NCBI GenBank assembly: GCA_902362875.1
Contig: CABIYF010000008.1
Span: 8,056 to 72,055, forward strand
Length of the DNA: 64,000 nt
Origin: Eubacteriaceae bacterium
GTDB lineage: Bacteria > Bacillota > Clostridia > Lachnospirales > Lachnospiraceae
Direction of reading: 5' to 3'
Position numbers and translations under genes: made by a program. This document shows positions 49,344 through 57,835 of the stretch, in pieces (position 1 is the first letter of the stretch; the number at the start of each line of letters is the position of its first letter). The notes below the pieces were generated by a model, which saw only the letters and a program-made list of their open reading frames with translations, was not told where the DNA came from and did not search any database.

Positions 49344-50399
49344 TTATGCCTCCTGTACTCTTAATGGTTTTCTTGTAAATCCAATGATCAATGCTGATAC
49401 CAACATTCCAATCGCAATCGCTGCTAAATATAATAATTTCTGACTGATCGCTCCTTCTACCACTGGTGTTACGAAAATTCCTCCGTGTGGTGCTGGAAGG
49501 GAAATCTGGAATAACATGGCAAGTCCTCCTGCAACTGCGGAACCAATGATTCCTGCTGGGATCATGCGGACTGGATCTGTTAATGCGACTGGCATACAAC
49601 TTTCTGTGATAAAACTTGCACCTAACAGATAATAGGTTTTTCCCTGAATCTGCTGATCTTTTGTGAACTTCTTTTTAAATAATGTTGTCGCTAATGCAAC
49701 TCCAAGTGGTGGAACAACTCCTCCAACCATTGCTGCTGCCATTGGATAATAATTTCCATTGCTGATCGCAGCAACTGCAAATGTATATGCAACTTTATTG
49801 ATCGGTCCTCCAAGATCGACTGCCATCATTCCACCAACGACCATTCCTGTTAAAACAAGATTCTGTGTTCCCAGTCCATCAATAAATCCTGTTAATCCCT
49901 GATTTAACCATGCCATTGGAACGGATACTACACATAACATTACAATTCCTACTACAAATGTACTGATCACAGGGATGATCAAAAGTTTTTTAATACTCTG
50001 AAAATCTTCTGGAAAATTACTCAACAGTTTGTTTAACAGTTTTACAAGATATCCTGCTAAAAATCCTGCAACGATTCCTCCTAAGAAACCGCTTCCTGTT
50101 GTCTTTGCAATCATCCCGCCGATCATTCCCGGTGCTAGTGCATCCTGACCTGCGATCGTATGTGCAATAAATCCTGCAAAGATTGGAATCATTAATAACA
50201 TTGCATTGTTATGTCCAATCTCATAAAGGATCTTGGCAAACTGGTTCACAGAATCGTCTCCGATCCGCATTCCAAACATAAAAGAAATCGCCATTAAGAT
50301 TCCTCCACCTGCTACAAATGGGATCATTGGTCTAAGACCTCCCATTACATCATCGTATAATACGCTTCCTACACTCTTCTTCTTTGTCTCACCGTTCAT
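49344..50399 (-). CDS. Orphan PTS fructose-type EIIC
   Basis: A 351-residue membrane permease subunit of the fructose PTS family: MTGLRPMIPF-like opening (DVMGGLRPMIPFVAGGGILMA), GFIAHTIAGQDALAPGMIGG, AVDLGGPINKVAYTF and GASFITESCMPVALTDPVRMIPAGIIGSAVAGG, with about nine helices. EIIA and EIIB genes are absent here, so it either borrows them from another locus or moves sugar without phosphorylation; the adjacent PfkB kinase would suit the second option. CAGGAGGGTAAAT precedes the ATG. First structural gene of the operon. Confidence 0.92.
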   Translation of the reverse strand: MNGETKKKSVGSVLYDDVMGGLRPMIPFVAGGGILMAISFMFGMRIGDDSVNQFAKILYEIGHNNAMLLMIPIFAGFIAHTIAGQDALAPGMIGGMIAKTTGSGFLGGIVAGFLAGYLVKLLNKLLSNFPEDFQSIKKLLIIPVISTFVVGIVMLCVVSVPMAWLNQGLTGFIDGLGTQNLVLTGMVVGGMMAVDLGGPINKVAYTFAVAAISNGNYYPMAAAMVGGVVPPLGVALATTLFKKKFTKDQQIQGKTYYLLGASFITESCMPVALTDPVRMIPAGIIGSAVAGGLAMLFQISLPAPHGGIFVTPVVEGAISQKLLYLAAIAIGMLVSALIIGFTRKPLRVQEA

Positions 50400-50432
50400 A
50401 TTTACCCTCCTGAATTTTTTATTTCTGGTTTA

Positions 50433-50471
50433 GTGTATCGTTTTCGTTTATCGGTTTAGTTTATCGGTTAA
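50433..50471 (-). promoter_or_regulatory. Three 13-base direct repeats upstream of the EIIC operon
   Basis: GTGTATCGTTTTC, GTTTATCGGTTTA and GTTTATCGGTTAA follow each other without gaps about 35 bases before the EIIC start. They contain CGATAAAC-like half-sites in the other strand and probably bind the LacI regulator encoded just upstream. Confidence 0.5.
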
Positions 50472-50666
50472 CTAAGATGCTTTTATGATACTCACATGAT
50501 GTATTTTTGTCAATACATCTTTTACAACTTTGGCGTTTTAGACAAAAATTATGTGCGTTATCCTTTGAAATACTTTCTATTTTTATGCAGTTTTCACAAT
50601 ATTTTTTAAGGCATGAAAAAAAGAAGAAAGAAACAAAAATTTCCTTCTTCTTTTTCATATTTTGAT

Positions 50667-51701
50667 TTATTTTAATTTCGTTGACTCATATCGACAGATA
50701 TCTGCTTTGATTTCCTCATAGACAATCTCTTTTTTTTCTTTATGTTCTATCTTATCAAATAATAACTTCGCCGCTGCTTCTCCCATGGAAAATGGGTGCT
50801 GTTCTATACATGTGATTCCAGGACCACTGTATTTTGCCCATTTTTCATCTGCAAATGCACAGATCCCAACATCTTTGCCGACTTCCTGCTCCATATGATA
50901 AAGATGTGAGATGATTCTTCTTAAGACTTCATCATTATTTGCAAAGAAACAAGTTTTCTCATGATGACTGATGATTTCCGCTAATTTCGCCATAATATCT
51001 AATTTTTCTTCGTCTTCCAAGATCAGAATCTCACCATTGATCGTATCACTCTGCGAAATATATGTTCTGACAGTTTCTTCTCTTAATTGTCTGGTACTGA
51101 TGCCATCTGTTGCTTCACTTACAAAAACAATATGTTGCCATCCTTGATCTTGCAATTCTTCTAACATCTTCTTTGTCACTGCTTCGTTATCATTTACCAC
51201 GCTGTCACAGACTGCATCTTTATATGTCCGGTCTAATAAAACGACTGGCTTGCTTTCTTCCATCTGACATGTGTTCTTAATAAAATCTGCATTATTCCCA
51301 ACAGAATTTATGATCACACCATCTGTCTGTTCATTAAAAAATGACTCAATATTTTTATTTTCCTGATCTTTGTTATTATCCGCATCTGCAATCAATAACT
51401 GACAGCCTCTTTTTCTGCATTCTGATTGTACACCTTTGATCAGTAATGAGGAAAAAGGATTGCCAATATCTGCGATCGTAAATCCTATACAGTTTGATCT
51501 GTCTGATTTTAAACTTTGTGCGGCTCGATTTGGTCTATAATTTAACTCTTCCACAACATCTTGTATCTTTTTTCTTGTCTCTTCCGACATAAATTCATAA
51601 TCTCCGTGAAGATATCTTGAGATGGTTGTCTTAGATACTCCGACAGCTGCCGCTACATCTGCCATAGTTGCTTTTTTACGTTTTCTTGTTTTCTTTTCCA
51701 A
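50667..51701 (-). CDS. LacI-family transcriptional regulator
   Basis: A 344-residue LacI/GalR regulator. After a basic start (KKTRKRKK) comes the helix-turn-helix TMADVAAAVGVSKTTISRYLHGDYEFMSEETRKKIQ and hinge ELNYRPNRAAQSL, then the periplasmic-binding-like domain (IGFTIADIGNPFSSLLIKGVQ, FFNEQTDGVIINSVG, VLLDRTYKD, ICAFADEKWAKYSGPGITCIEQ). The start is TTG with GGTGAAGGACA before it. It lies upstream of, and parallel to, the EIIC operon and should sense its sugar. Confidence 0.92.
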   Translation of the reverse strand: MEKKTRKRKKATMADVAAAVGVSKTTISRYLHGDYEFMSEETRKKIQDVVEELNYRPNRAAQSLKSDRSNCIGFTIADIGNPFSSLLIKGVQSECRKRGCQLLIADADNNKDQENKNIESFFNEQTDGVIINSVGNNADFIKNTCQMEESKPVVLLDRTYKDAVCDSVVNDNEAVTKKMLEELQDQGWQHIVFVSEATDGISTRQLREETVRTYISQSDTINGEILILEDEEKLDIMAKLAEIISHHEKTCFFANNDEVLRRIISHLYHMEQEVGKDVGICAFADEKWAKYSGPGITCIEQHPFSMGEAAAKLLFDKIEHKEKKEIVYEEIKADICRYESTKLK

Positions 51702-51722
51702 TGTCCTTCACCTTGCATTTAC

Positions 51723-53381
51723 TTATTTTCCGATCAGTACTTTCTTTCCACAAAAGGCGAATCCGTAATGTCTGATCTTTTCTTTTTTGATTCCTTTTGC
51801 AATCAGCTGTACATCATAATGTTTTTCTTCTATCTGCTTTAATGCTGCATTTACTGTATCCTGCAATGTATTCTCTTCCAAAGTATCTTGAACCTTGAAC
51901 TCAAAAATATATGCATCTTGATCCTTATCTTCTGGTTCTAACAGTACATCGTACCGTCCAAAACCACTTTCTCTATTGGATGTGATCGTATATTCACCTT
52001 TCGCATCCGCAATCAACCCTAAAACAAATCCATGATAAAACTTCTCTGGCTCCCTACCACCTGTATCAAAATAACTGAATACTGATTGTGTCATTTGATT
52101 CATAAAACGATTCATATAGTTTATATCATTCATCCGCAATGCTTTCATAAAATCATTGTATTTTGCAGAAGGTTTTGAAAACCATCCTTGTATCATTTTA
52201 TCAAACATTTTCAAGACCTCAAGATTCGTTAAAGATAACGTATAAATTTCATTCTCCTTAATCCCATGAACCTTTAGGTATCCACTTGCCAACAAAAGAC
52301 TCCAGATTGCATTTTCATTCTCATCCAACTGTTCAAATACTATTTCTTCATCCAACACTTCTTCTATCTGCTTTCCATAAAGCAAATTTTCCATGACAAC
52401 TTTAATATCCGAATTACTTTGCTGCAATAATTTTGCAATCAATTGATTGGAACTTGTATTTGCCCAATATGACTTCAATTCTTTTGTATCCAGATACTTT
52501 GTGATTGACCATGGATTATAGATATCTCTTTGTTTTCCAAAACAGAACCCATCGTACCATTGTTTTACATCATCAAAAGAATCTTCCATATCAAATAGAT
52601 ATAACGCTTGTTTCACTTCTTCTTCTGTAAATCCAAACGATGTCTCATATTTTCGTGATGTTGTAGTAATCACTTCTAAGTTATTAAGATCTGAAAAAAT
52701 AGATTCTTTACTTACTCTTGTAATTCCTGTCAGCAAACCTCTTTCTAATGCCGGATTTGTCTTAAATGCTGCATTAAACAGACTTCTGATAAAAACAGAC
52801 AACTCCTTCCAATATCCATGGACATAAGCTTCCTGCATCGGAGTATCATATTCATCCAAAAGGATTAAAACTTTCTTTCCGTAATATCTACTTAGATAAT
52901 CACTCAACTGATATAGAGCCATCGTTGCTGCATTATCATCCATGTCTACACTGACTGATTCATAAAAATCTCGTTCTTTATCCTTTAGAAAATCTTCTTC
53001 TATAAGGAAATGGTATTTCATATATAAATTTGTGATCAGTTGACAGATCTTTCTTCTTGTTTTTTCATAATCCGACTCTTTTACTGTTGCAAAGCTTAGA
53101 AAAAGAACTGGATAGCTTCCCTGAAGTTGCTGATATCTCTTATCTTTCCAGATTTCTAAATCTTCAAATAACTTTGCCTGCTCTTTCTCTGTATTGGAGA
53201 AGAAAGTTTCGACCATACTCATATTGAGTGTCTTACCAAATCTTCTTGGACGAGTGATCAATGTAACACTGTCTCCATTCTCCCACCATTCTTTGATGAA
53301 AGATGTCTTATCAATATAGAAATAGTTGTTTTCTCTGATCGATTTAAAATCCTGATTCCCTACAGATATTACTTGTTGCAT
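51723..53381 (-). CDS. AAA-ATPase-like / PD-(D/E)XK nuclease-like protein
   Basis: A 552-residue protein of the group with an N-terminal AAA-ATPase_like domain and a C-terminal PDDEXK_9 domain (DUF1703 type). The N-terminus has FKSIRENNYFYIDKTSFIKEW and the P-loop-like RPRRFGKTLNMSMVE; LLDEYDTPMQEAY is the Walker B region. The C-terminus has YDVLLEPEDKDQDAYIFEFKV with the nuclease-like Asp and Glu-x-Lys. The family occurs in many copies in Bacteroidetes and Clostridia; a defence or mobile-element role is suspected but unproven. The start is the ATG behind AAGGGAGTGATCAC, 22 codons inside the longest frame. Confidence 0.88.
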   Translation of the reverse strand: MQQVISVGNQDFKSIRENNYFYIDKTSFIKEWWENGDSVTLITRPRRFGKTLNMSMVETFFSNTEKEQAKLFEDLEIWKDKRYQQLQGSYPVLFLSFATVKESDYEKTRRKICQLITNLYMKYHFLIEEDFLKDKERDFYESVSVDMDDNAATMALYQLSDYLSRYYGKKVLILLDEYDTPMQEAYVHGYWKELSVFIRSLFNAAFKTNPALERGLLTGITRVSKESIFSDLNNLEVITTTSRKYETSFGFTEEEVKQALYLFDMEDSFDDVKQWYDGFCFGKQRDIYNPWSITKYLDTKELKSYWANTSSNQLIAKLLQQSNSDIKVVMENLLYGKQIEEVLDEEIVFEQLDENENAIWSLLLASGYLKVHGIKENEIYTLSLTNLEVLKMFDKMIQGWFSKPSAKYNDFMKALRMNDINYMNRFMNQMTQSVFSYFDTGGREPEKFYHGFVLGLIADAKGEYTITSNRESGFGRYDVLLEPEDKDQDAYIFEFKVQDTLEENTLQDTVNAALKQIEEKHYDVQLIAKGIKKEKIRHYGFAFCGKKVLIGK

Positions 53382-53455
53382 GTGATCACTCCCTTCTGTC
53401 CGATAATTAACTTTATTATAACATCTGATTTCTTTTTTATCTACCACAATGCTTT

Positions 53456-54112
53456 TTACATAACTCTATGCTTCTTATAATAAATATAAGAAGCAATCGC
53501 AGGAATCAATGTAACGATCAAAATAATTCCTACTGCTGCTCCAATTGGATCAACAAACTTCTGAAATCCAAGCAGAATTGTCAAGGCTCCACCAATGATC
53601 CACCATTTTCCTGCCATTCGATGTGTATAATTCCAGTTTTCTTCATTATCCAATGTCCATGGAAGTTTGATTCCAATCATATAGTTCTGTCTGCACTTCG
53701 GAAGATAGTTTCCAACAACGATCAGAACAATTCCCATTAAAACATTGGTCAACAGATCAAAATTCATTGCTTCTTTATATCCAAATGCATTTCCATAGAT
53801 CATTGCCCCACACCAAAGTGAAACAACTGGACAGATACACAAAATCAGACGATAAATCTTAGAACCAATATTCTTTTTCTTTGGATCAAATTGTGTGACA
53901 ACGGCACAGTAAATATGCACTGCTAAAATAAACAGATACATTCCCACAACCGCAAACCATTTACTGCTGTATCCATCTGCTACACCATTTTTTCCAAAAT
54001 GCGTAGCCATCTGTGCTGGCAGCTGATTCCATAGCAAAAATCCAACAATCATTGGTAACAAAATTATAATGCAGCTTCCAATAAAAAACTTCTTATTCTT
54101 CTTTAACATCAT
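53456..54112 (-). CDS. sdpI: SdpI-like membrane protein
   Basis: A 218-residue membrane protein with about six helices. The N-terminal DUF1648 part (LLPMIVGFLLWNQLPAQMATHFGKNGVADGYSSKW) and the SdpI part (IVVGNYLPKCRQNYMIGIKLPWTLDNEENWNYTHRMAGK) are both present. In Bacillus SdpI gives immunity to the SdpC toxin and relays its presence to SdpR. Here it overlaps the sdpR gene by 20 bases and no sdpC-like gene is seen, so it may protect against toxins of other bacteria or serve envelope stress. GGGAGGGAATC precedes the ATG. Confidence 0.92.
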   Translation of the reverse strand: MMLKKNKKFFIGSCIIILLPMIVGFLLWNQLPAQMATHFGKNGVADGYSSKWFAVVGMYLFILAVHIYCAVVTQFDPKKKNIGSKIYRLILCICPVVSLWCGAMIYGNAFGYKEAMNFDLLTNVLMGIVLIVVGNYLPKCRQNYMIGIKLPWTLDNEENWNYTHRMAGKWWIIGGALTILLGFQKFVDPIGAAVGIILIVTLIPAIASYIYYKKHRVM

Positions 54113-54377
54113 GATTCCCTCCCTTCAATTCTGACAACCATAACATAACTTCTTCAACGACTGAGGTGTTTAACGTATAGTAAATATAATTCTTCTCTTT
54201 CTTCTCAAAGATCAGATCTACTTTCTTAAGAATCTTTAAATGATAAGAAATGGTTGCACCTGTCATATCAAAATGAGATCCAATCTCTCCAGCTGACATG
54301 CTTCCATCCCGCAGCATCATAAGAATCTCTCTTCGTATTGGGTCTGATAAAGCTTTAAATGTCTCTGCAAATCCCAT
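54093..54377 (-). CDS. sdpR: ArsR-family autorepressor SdpR
   Basis: A 94-residue winged-helix repressor: MGFAETFKALSDPIRREILMMLRDGSMSAGEIGSHFDMTGATISYHLKILKKVDLI is the SdpR pattern. It lacks the metal-binding cysteines of ArsR. The start is the ATG preceded by GGAAAGGATGAGAGTT; an ATG three codons earlier overlaps that site. It is the first gene of the sdpRI operon and should bind the two palindromes that flank the promoter. Confidence 0.92.
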   Translation of the reverse strand: MGFAETFKALSDPIRREILMMLRDGSMSAGEIGSHFDMTGATISYHLKILKKVDLIFEKKEKNYIYYTLNTSVVEEVMLWLSELKGGNHDVKEE

Positions 54378-54401
54378 AACTCTCATCCTTTCCGTAGCTA
54401 T

Positions 54402-54475
54402 TTAGAAATATTTCTAATTACTTTATAGCATTTCATATTTGAAAAGTCAATTAGTATTTAGAATTTTTTCTAAAT
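54402..54475 (-). promoter_or_regulatory. sdpRI promoter flanked by two perfect operators
   Basis: Minus-strand promoter TTGACT (54445-54450), 17-base spacer, TATAAA (54422-54427). Operator 1, TTAGAAATATTTCTAA (54402-54417), is a perfect 16-base palindrome just downstream of the -10. Operator 2, ATTTAGAA-TTTT-TTCTAAAT (54456-54475), lies just upstream of the -35. Centres are 56 bases apart. They share TTAGAA/TTCTAA arms. Confidence 0.85.
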
Positions 54476-54538
54476 AGTTTTCATTGCAGAAATTTAACAT
54501 AAATATCATTTAAATTTTGTATTGTCTTGTTAATATCA

Positions 54539-54548
54539 TTGTATACAA
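54539..54548. promoter_or_regulatory. TTGTATACAA palindrome upstream of the second HAD gene
   Basis: A perfect 10-base palindrome 20 bases before the ATG, at the expected -10/+1 area. The same core occurs upstream of the other Cof-type HAD gene (34759 and 34867). Confidence 0.4.
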
Positions 54549-54568
54549 ACGAAAGGAGAACTTGACTT

Positions 54569-55483
54569 ATGATACGATTATTTGCATCCGATATGGATGG
54601 AACTTTAATAAATAACAAAGGATATATTTCTGATCGAACGATCAATGCTGTGAAAAAATTACAGAAAAGTGGGGTTGCTTTTATTATAAATACAGGAAGG
54701 GATTATCACTCTGCCAAAAGAGAACTTGATGCGGCATCTCTTTCCTGTGATATGATCTGTCACAGTGGCGCCTGCACTTATGATGTTTATGGAAATGCAT
54801 TTCATATCGCTTCCCTTCCAAAAAGCATTGCTTTAAAAATCTTAAATATATTTGAAAAACATGGGGCTTTTGCAGATATTGCGACGGATTATGGAAAAAC
54901 TTCGATCACTGATAAATCTTCTTTACTAAACTACTACAAGAATGAAGTATTTCCTTCCCTTGAGCAGGAACATAAGGTATATTTTCCTACCTGGCATGAT
55001 TTTGCTGTGATGGTTTCTGGCGTTCGTTTCTTTGAAGGAAAAGAAAGTCTGCTTAGTTGTGAAACACCGATTTATAAGATCTGTACTACATTTTTTGATC
55101 AGAAAAAAATCAAGGATTTGAAAGAAAAAATTCATGGAATTGACCAATTACATGCAGTTTCCACTTCTCGTTACGATCTAGAGATCACGCATATCAATGC
55201 TCAAAAAGGAACTGCTCTGTTACGTTATGCCCAAACAAAAAAGATCACTCCATCACAAATCCTTGCTGTTGGGGATAGTGGGAATGACCTTTCTATGTTA
55301 TCTCTTGATCTTGGAATCACTGCTGCTATGGCAAATGCTTCTGATCCTATTAAAAAGGTTTGTTCTAAAATGATTCCATCTAACAATCATGATGGTGTTG
55401 CATTTTTAATTGAAGATGTACTTGATATGAATGAAATTGCCATGAATGCAAAATATTCTTTTCAGATATGTGTAAATCCTTGA
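54569..55483 (+). CDS. HAD-family sugar-phosphate phosphatase, Cof type
   Basis: A 304-residue Cof-type HAD phosphatase: ASDMDGTLINN (motif I), IINTGRDYHSA (motif II), an alpha/beta cap in the middle, then INAQKGTALLRYA and AVGDSGNDLSMLSLDLGITAAMANASD (motifs III and IV). About 25 residues longer than the one at 34993, mostly in the C-terminal tail. GAAAGGAGAACTTGACTT precedes the ATG. Probably a housekeeping or sugar-phosphate clearing enzyme. Confidence 0.92.
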   Translation: MIRLFASDMDGTLINNKGYISDRTINAVKKLQKSGVAFIINTGRDYHSAKRELDAASLSCDMICHSGACTYDVYGNAFHIASLPKSIALKILNIFEKHGAFADIATDYGKTSITDKSSLLNYYKNEVFPSLEQEHKVYFPTWHDFAVMVSGVRFFEGKESLLSCETPIYKICTTFFDQKKIKDLKEKIHGIDQLHAVSTSRYDLEITHINAQKGTALLRYAQTKKITPSQILAVGDSGNDLSMLSLDLGITAAMANASDPIKKVCSKMIPSNNHDGVAFLIEDVLDMNEIAMNAKYSFQICVNP

Positions 55484-55487
55484 GATT

Positions 55488-55820
55488 TTATTCATCTAAT
55501 TTTAGAGTGTAATAAATCTGTGGTTCTTTTTCATTATCTATCGTGTATAATAATGTGCCATTTATGATTTCATCAATATTTATAGAATCATCAATGGCTA
55601 ATTTGATTCTGCTTTCTTTAACTGCACAATAACTTTCTTTGAAAATCAAAAAAGACATAGCCGTTACTTTGCTACATCTTTTTTCTAATCTCAATATTTT
55701 CTTTGCTTAAGCTGCTTTTGCTTCCTTCGGCGTCTTGCATCCAAAGATTTTGGCAAGCTTTGCAAAACTTTCTTCTACATACTCCTGCCCTCGCTCATAA
55801 ATTTCGACATTTTTCATCAT
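55488..55820 (-). pseudogene. Small gene broken by an in-frame stop
   Basis: From ATG at 55820 the frame reads MMKNVEIYERGQEYVEESFA then KLAKIFGCKTPKEAKAA and stops at TAA 55707-55709; the same frame continues as AKKILRLEKRCSKVTAMSFL to KLDE at 55488. The first part looks helical, the second part has beta-like character. Without the stop it would be a 110-residue protein. No clear ribosome binding site precedes the ATG, so the gene is probably dead. The family is not recognised. Confidence 0.45.
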
Positions 55821-55837
55821 TTTTTAACAAAAATCAG

Positions 55838-56524
55838 CTACTCTAATTGTGTGGTAATTCCTGCAATATTCTGCATTGAATGTTTTAAGAAATAATTGTA
55901 AACTGCAATAACTCTTCCAGTAAAAATCACAGCTAATATAGTTCCAATCCCAAGTCCTATGATATGTCCTGTAAACACGATACCGATGATTCCTGAAGTG
56001 CAAAAACATGTAACATCAAAGATATTCTTTCCAATTCCCATACCTTTCCCTAATTTATCTCCAATCGTTGCTGCCAGTGCATCTGCTGGATTTGGCACCA
56101 GTTTCATATTAACCATAGTTGCTGCACCGATTCCTGTAACAATAACTGCAAAAAATAAAACTACAATTTTCTGTATCAATGTGTCTGGTACGATATTTAA
56201 ATACTGATCAAAAAGATTAATAAATACGCTTGTCACAAGACTCATTGGAATCTGCAGTAATTGATATAACTTAAACTCTTTACCCTTCAATACGGCTTCC
56301 ACCAATACGCAGAAACAATAAAACACAAATGTTGTTGCTCCTAAGTTTAAATGCCAGATATGACAGATATTATATGGAATTGATATGATCGGTGATACTC
56401 CTAATAATGTTTTTGTATTTAAGACGATTCCAAGTGCAAGCACGATCAATCCAATAAAATATATGACAGCTCTTGTACATTTTTCTTTCAAATTTCTCAT
56501 CCTCTTTTCTTTATTTTTTAACAT
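55838..56524 (-). CDS. YczE/YitT-like membrane protein
   Basis: A 228-residue membrane protein with about five helices, similar to the YczE/YyaS family (IYFIGLIVLALGIVLNTKTLLGVSPIISIPY and VNMKLVPNPADALAATIGDKLGKGMGIGKNIFDV are typical). Function unknown. The start is uncertain: the first ATG lies immediately after the U-tract of the tyrS terminator with no good site, and a second ATG eight codons on has AAGAGG directly against it. Confidence 0.8.
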   Translation of the reverse strand: MLKNKEKRMRNLKEKCTRAVIYFIGLIVLALGIVLNTKTLLGVSPIISIPYNICHIWHLNLGATTFVFYCFCVLVEAVLKGKEFKLYQLLQIPMSLVTSVFINLFDQYLNIVPDTLIQKIVVLFFAVIVTGIGAATMVNMKLVPNPADALAATIGDKLGKGMGIGKNIFDVTCFCTSGIIGIVFTGHIIGLGIGTILAVIFTGRVIAVYNYFLKHSMQNIAGITTQLE

Positions 56525-56526
56525 CG

Positions 56527-56561
56527 AAAAGAACCCCGGAGTGTCTCTCTCCGGGATTCTT
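56527..56561 (-). terminator. tyrS terminator
   Basis: CCCGGAG/CTCCGGG inner stem and AAGAA/TTCTT outer stem separated by one position that is a G-U pair in the minus-strand RNA; TTCTTTTC follows. The next gene's first ATG begins three bases later. Confidence 0.85.
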
Positions 56562-56578
56562 GTTTGTTCATTTTTTGA

Positions 56579-57808
56579 TTATTTTTCTTTGATCTGGCAG
56601 AATTTTTTCTTACCTTTCTTTAATAAGATACGATCTTTATCGTCAAAGTCTGCTTTGCTAAATGTAGCATCGATTGCAGATACTTTCTCACCATTTACAG
56701 AAACTCCACCCTGCTGTACCATTCTTCTTGCATCAGAACGTGTTGTGCAAAGTTTGGAATCTACTAACATTGTAAGAATATCGATTCCTTCTGCTAATTT
56801 ATCTGCTTCGTATTCAAATGTTGGGGCATCTTCATTGGCTCCACCACTTACGAACATTGCTTTTGCTGCTGTCTGAGCTTTCTTCGCTTCTTCTTCTCCA
56901 TGAACGATCTTTGTAACTTCATAAGCAAGAACTTCTTTGGCTTTGTTGATCTCAGCACCTTCTAAAGCTCCTAATCTTCTGACTTCGTCCATTGGAAGGA
57001 ATGTAAGAAGTGATAAGCATTCTTCTACTTTCACATCTTCGATGTTTCTCCAGTACTGGTAGAAATCGTATGGAGATGTCTTCTCTGGGTCAAGCCATAC
57101 AGCACCTGCCATTGTTTTACCCATCTTCACTCCGTCGCTTCTTGTAAGAAGTGTTAATGTTAATCCGTAAGCATCTTTCTTTTCTTTTCTGCGAATCAAG
57201 TCAGCTCCTGCCAGGATATTAGACCACTGGTCGTTTCCACCCATCTCTAATTTACATCCATATCTTCTGTTTAACTCAAGGAAATCATATCCCTGCATTA
57301 ACATATAGTTAAACTCGAAGAATGTAAGTCCACGTTCCATTCTCTGTTTGTAGCATTCTGCTGTTAACATCTTATTTACTGAGAAATGTACTCCGACTTC
57401 ACGTAAGAAATCAACATAATTTAAGTTTAATAACCAGTCTGCATTGTTTGCTAAGATTGCTTTATCATCATCAAATGTGATGAATCTTGATAACTGTTCT
57501 TTGAAACGTTTCGCGTTGTGGTCGATTGTTTCTTTTGTTAACATATTTCTCATGTCAGATTTTCCAGATGGGTCACCGATCATTGTTGTTCCCCCACCTA
57601 AAAGGGCGATTGGACGGTGTCCTGCTTTCTGCATATGCATCATTGCCATAATTGTTAAGAAATGTCCAGCTGTTAAACTGTCTGCTGTTGCATCAAATCC
57701 GATGTAGAATGTTACTTTCTCTTTTCCTAACAATTCTCTTAATTCTTCGTGTGTTGTCTGTGCGATAAATCCTCTTTCCTGCAGCACATCATATACGTTT
57801 TGACTCAT
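56579..57808 (-). CDS. tyrS: Tyrosyl-tRNA synthetase
   Basis: Charges tRNA-Tyr. A 409-residue class Ic synthetase: [19 protein letters not shown] contains the HIGH-type motif, [18 protein letters not shown] binds the substrate, GVKMGKTM is the KMSKS-type loop and the C-terminal S4 domain ([18 protein letters not shown]) binds tRNA. AAAAGGAGATATATATATAA precedes the ATG. It follows the DUF711 gene by 27 bases, leaving no room for a T-box leader, so it is read from an upstream promoter. Confidence 0.97.
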   Translation of the reverse strand: MSQNVYDVLQERGFIAQTTHEELRELLGKEKVTFYIGFDATADSLTAGHFLTIMAMMHMQKAGHRPIALLGGGTTMIGDPSGKSDMRNMLTKETIDHNAKRFKEQLSRFITFDDDKAILANNADWLLNLNYVDFLREVGVHFSVNKMLTAECYKQRMERGLTFFEFNYMLMQGYDFLELNRRYGCKLEMGGNDQWSNILAGADLIRRKEKKDAYGLTLTLLTRSDGVKMGKTMAGAVWLDPEKTSPYDFYQYWRNIEDVKVEECLSLLTFLPMDEVRRLGALEGAEINKAKEVLAYEVTKIVHGEEEAKKAQTAAKAMFVSGGANEDAPTFEYEADKLAEGIDILTMLVDSKLCTTRSDARRMVQQGGVSVNGEKVSAIDATFSKADFDDKDRILLKKGKKKFCQIKEK

Positions 57809-57835
57809 TTATATATATATCTCCTTTTAAATTCT

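Noticed and set aside
50461..50658. Possible 65-residue cysteine-rich small protein between LacI and EIIC
   Set aside because: No ribosome binding site, low-complexity Lys/Phe start from an A/T-rich tract, and it overlaps the likely operator region.
57809..57835. T-box leader upstream of tyrS
   Set aside because: Only 27 bases separate tyrS from the preceding gene, too little for a T-box.
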